Shown here piece after piece: positions 42,313-44,098 of a DNA stretch of 44,098 nt (position 1 is the first letter of the stretch; each line of letters starts with the position of its first letter). The DNA is from Propionispora hippei DSM 15287 (GTDB lineage Bacteria; Bacillota; Negativicutes; Propionisporales; Propionisporaceae). Below the pieces are notes generated by a model. It saw only the letters and a program-made list of their open reading frames with translations, ran no database searches and was not told where the DNA came from. The stretch covers positions 1 through 44,098 of the forward strand of contig NZ_FQZD01000031.1 in assembly GCF_900141835.1 (NCBI RefSeq), in the 5' to 3' direction. A program made the position numbers and the translations under genes.

Positions 42313-43251
42313 TCAAGTCTCAACGATGTTGCTCCCGGTTTTTCGCCGCTCCAGATTAGCCAGCAAAATAGCCAGCAGAGTCAGGGCACCGCCGATAATC
42401 TGGCTGGGAAATACCCTTTCGCCCAGCACCAGATAGCCACAGACTACCCCGACAATGGGAACCACGTTTAAATACAGAGTAGTAACCGCGACATCCAGAC
42501 GCTTAAGCACATAAATGTATAATACATAGCAAAGCACAGAGCAAAACACCGCGAGGAACACCAGGTGGAGCAAAGCCTGCAGAGAGAAAAGGCGCCACTC
42601 CGCATGCTCAACAAGCGACAGCGGCAGCAAAAACAACGTCCCCAAACAGGTCTGATAAGTGGTCATCGCCACACCGGAATATTTGCCCTGCAGTGATTTA
42701 TTTACCAGCGTATAAAGAGCCCAGGAAATCATTGCCCCCACCACCAGCAAGTTTCCCTTAAAATTGGACGAACTGAAATCCAATTCACCGTTAGCCGTCA
42801 CCGCCAGATAGCTGCCCAGCAAGCCGATCACTACGCCGGCTATTTTTAACCGGGTTACCTCGCTGCGAAAGACCAGCACATCCAGACTGATGGTGATAAT
42901 CGGCACTAGCGCCACAATTAGCGAGGCGTTGGCTGCCGTAGACAGCTTAACGCCGATATTCTCAAAATAAAAGTACAAAGTAATACCAAAAATGCCGCCA
43001 AGCACCATGCGGGGAATGTCCTTTTTCGCCAGCTTCGCCTCCGGCTCCAGATGCCGCAGGACCAAAATCAGCAAAGCCGAGGCTATAATAAAGCGCAGCA
43101 ACGCCATAGTCACCGGTGGGATTTCTGCTACGGCAATTTTAATGCTAATAAAAGAAACTCCCCAAAACAGGGCAACCAAGGTCATGATCAAATTAGAAAT
43201 CAGCAGTTCGTTAGCCGGGCAACGAATCCACTCTGCAATCCGCGCTTGCAT
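42313..43251 (-). CDS. DMT-superfamily (EamA) permease
   Basis: 312 residues, ten predicted membrane helices in two EamA repeats (about 18-150 and 165-300). Typical motifs are ALFWGVSFISIKIAV and ALLRFIIASALLIL in the first repeat, GAMISWALYTLVNKSL and TTLYLNVVPIVGVVCGYLVLGE in the second. It probably exports metabolites or amino acids. ATG 43251 follows AGGAGGGCTTTT. Monocistronic. Confidence 0.88.
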   Translation of the reverse strand: MQARIAEWIRCPANELLISNLIMTLVALFWGVSFISIKIAVAEIPPVTMALLRFIIASALLILVLRHLEPEAKLAKKDIPRMVLGGIFGITLYFYFENIGVKLSTAANASLIVALVPIITISLDVLVFRSEVTRLKIAGVVIGLLGSYLAVTANGELDFSSSNFKGNLLVVGAMISWALYTLVNKSLQGKYSGVAMTTYQTCLGTLFLLPLSLVEHAEWRLFSLQALLHLVFLAVFCSVLCYVLYIYVLKRLDVAVTTLYLNVVPIVGVVCGYLVLGERVFPSQIIGGALTLLAILLANLERRKTGSNIVET

Positions 43252-43402
43252 AAAAGCCCTCCTGTTATACCCGCCGGCCGGTTTGTTCCAGCCTCATTCC
43301 TTATACTATAGCATACCTGCCGGATATTTCACAATCTGATAAACCGCATGATTATCGCTAAAACGGGAATGCTAAAGAAAAACAGTCAGGAGGGATGCCA
43401 CC

Positions 43403-43891
43403 ATGGCATTACAATTGACCCAGAAAGAAAAACAATTATTACAGGACCAAAAGTCCCATGAGGAACTCTGTATCGAGAAATATCAGCAGCACGCTCAGCG
43501 GGCCGCCGATCCCAAGCTGAAACAACTGTTCGAGTCTTACGCCCAGCAGGAGCAGCAGCACTTAAATACCATTGTCTCCATGCTCAACGGGCAGGTTCCG
43601 ATGATGAACCAGAACCAATCCCAATCCGGCCAAAGCCAGCAGCCTCAGGCGGGTGCGGCTCAAAGTCAGTCCGGCACGGCTCCGTCCCAGTATAATCAGG
43701 CTGATGCCACCTTGTGCAACGACATGCTCATGACCGAGAAATATGTATCCGGTGCCTATGACACGGCCATCTTTGAATTCACCGACGCCAATATGCGTCA
43801 AGCGCTCAATCATATCCAAAAAGAAGAGCAGCAGCATGGCGAAGGTATCTTCAATTATATGCAGAGCAACGGCATGTACAACGTAAAATAA
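43403..43891 (+). CDS. CotF-family spore coat protein
   Basis: 162 residues. Two ferritin-like helical segments (residues 8-60, KEKQLLQDQKSHEELCIEKY; and 105-160, ATLCNDMLMTEKYVSGAYDT) flank a low-complexity Q/S/A-rich linker (about 65-100, e.g. QSQSGQSQQPQAGAAQ). This is the Coat F domain of spore coat proteins in Bacilli and Clostridia, and it argues that the host sporulates. A mother-cell sigma (E/K) promoter is expected but I did not find a clear one. ATG follows AGGAGGGATGCCACC. Confidence 0.87.
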   Translation: MALQLTQKEKQLLQDQKSHEELCIEKYQQHAQRAADPKLKQLFESYAQQEQQHLNTIVSMLNGQVPMMNQNQSQSGQSQQPQAGAAQSQSGTAPSQYNQADATLCNDMLMTEKYVSGAYDTAIFEFTDANMRQALNHIQKEEQQHGEGIFNYMQSNGMYNVK

Positions 43892-43940
43892 GCTTTTGTA
43901 ATAAGTGCTTTTCCTTGTCTTTTACAGTAGACATAAAAAA

Positions 43941-43971
43941 TGGCTGTCTCCGGTCTGATTCCGGGCAGCCA
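43941..43971 (+). terminator. intrinsic terminator of the coat protein gene
   Basis: TGGCTGTC-CCGG pairs with CCGG-GGCAGCCA; plus strand continues CTTTTTTATG. A-runs on the other side could make it bidirectional. Confidence 0.85.
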
Positions 43972-43979
43972 CTTTTTTA

Positions 43980-44098
43980 TGCAGATTACCAGGCATTCTC
44001 CTGGATAATGCTAAGCTTTCGTTTAGCGGAACAAATACCCTGTGTATACCTTACAATTTCCCCAGTTCCTTGCAGGTAACATAATAACCTTTTGTTAC
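43980..44098. other. unassigned window end
   Basis: Minus-strand frames enter from the edge. One is open for 36 codons and ends at 43988 (tail SAKRKLSIIQENAW), just before the terminator. It matches no family I know and may be chance. Confidence 0.2.

Overview
The window looks like a chromosomal stretch of a spore-forming, diderm Firmicute of the Negativicutes (Sporomusaceae-like). This rests on gene content, not on a database search. A CotF-type spore coat protein (43403-43891) points to sporulation, and a secreted BamE/SmpA-like protein (37186-38136) fits a diderm envelope. A double CobT protein resembling the two-subunit ArsAB enzyme of Sporomusa ovata (6164-8221) and oxygen-defence genes of anaerobes (hybrid cluster protein, rubrerythrin) complete the picture. 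Most genes lie on the minus strand, so operons run from high to low coordinates.

Layout. 1-219 is the end of an IS transposase. 375-5638 is a mannitol PTS operon in the order mtlA-mtlR-mtlF-mtlD. 6164-9016 holds the CobT-CobT fusion and an MBL-fold hydrolase with an unusual promoter/terminator arrangement. 9352-18127 is housekeeping: a chemotaxis receptor, a cyclotransferase-like protein, an Fe-S aldo/keto reductase, RNase J, a YhaM-type exoribonuclease and a DUF4127 protein.

18408-29312 is the most coherent accessory region: two co-oriented operons plus a regulator. The upstream operon encodes a complete ECF transporter (S, T, A, A), a hydantoin-racemase-family protein and a dihydropyrimidinase/hydantoinase. 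The second encodes 2,3-diaminopropionate ammonia-lyase (YgeX/DpaL), a YgeY-type M20 hydrolase and an N-acyl-D-amino-acid deacylase. Both promoters carry the same palindrome (TCTCA-N3-TGAGA) between -35 and -10, a second copy 62-66 bp downstream, and then a terminator-like hairpin in the leader. Between the operons lies a gene for a small Fis-type regulator lacking the sigma-54 AAA+ domain. I read this as one regulon for import and breakdown of a cyclic ureide or hydantoin down to pyruvate and ammonia.

29519-44098 holds an MFS exporter, hcp with a CRP/FNR-type site placed at about -41.5, rubrerythrin with a PerR-like box, a DedA/YqaA protein, DUF421, an msrB / radical SAM / LysE cluster, a nitroreductase, an SDR, a dCache-HAMP-PAS-GGDEF protein, a DMT permease and the CotF protein. 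A family of 161-166 bp elements with terminal inverted repeats occurs four times (9137, 10856, 22653, 23481).
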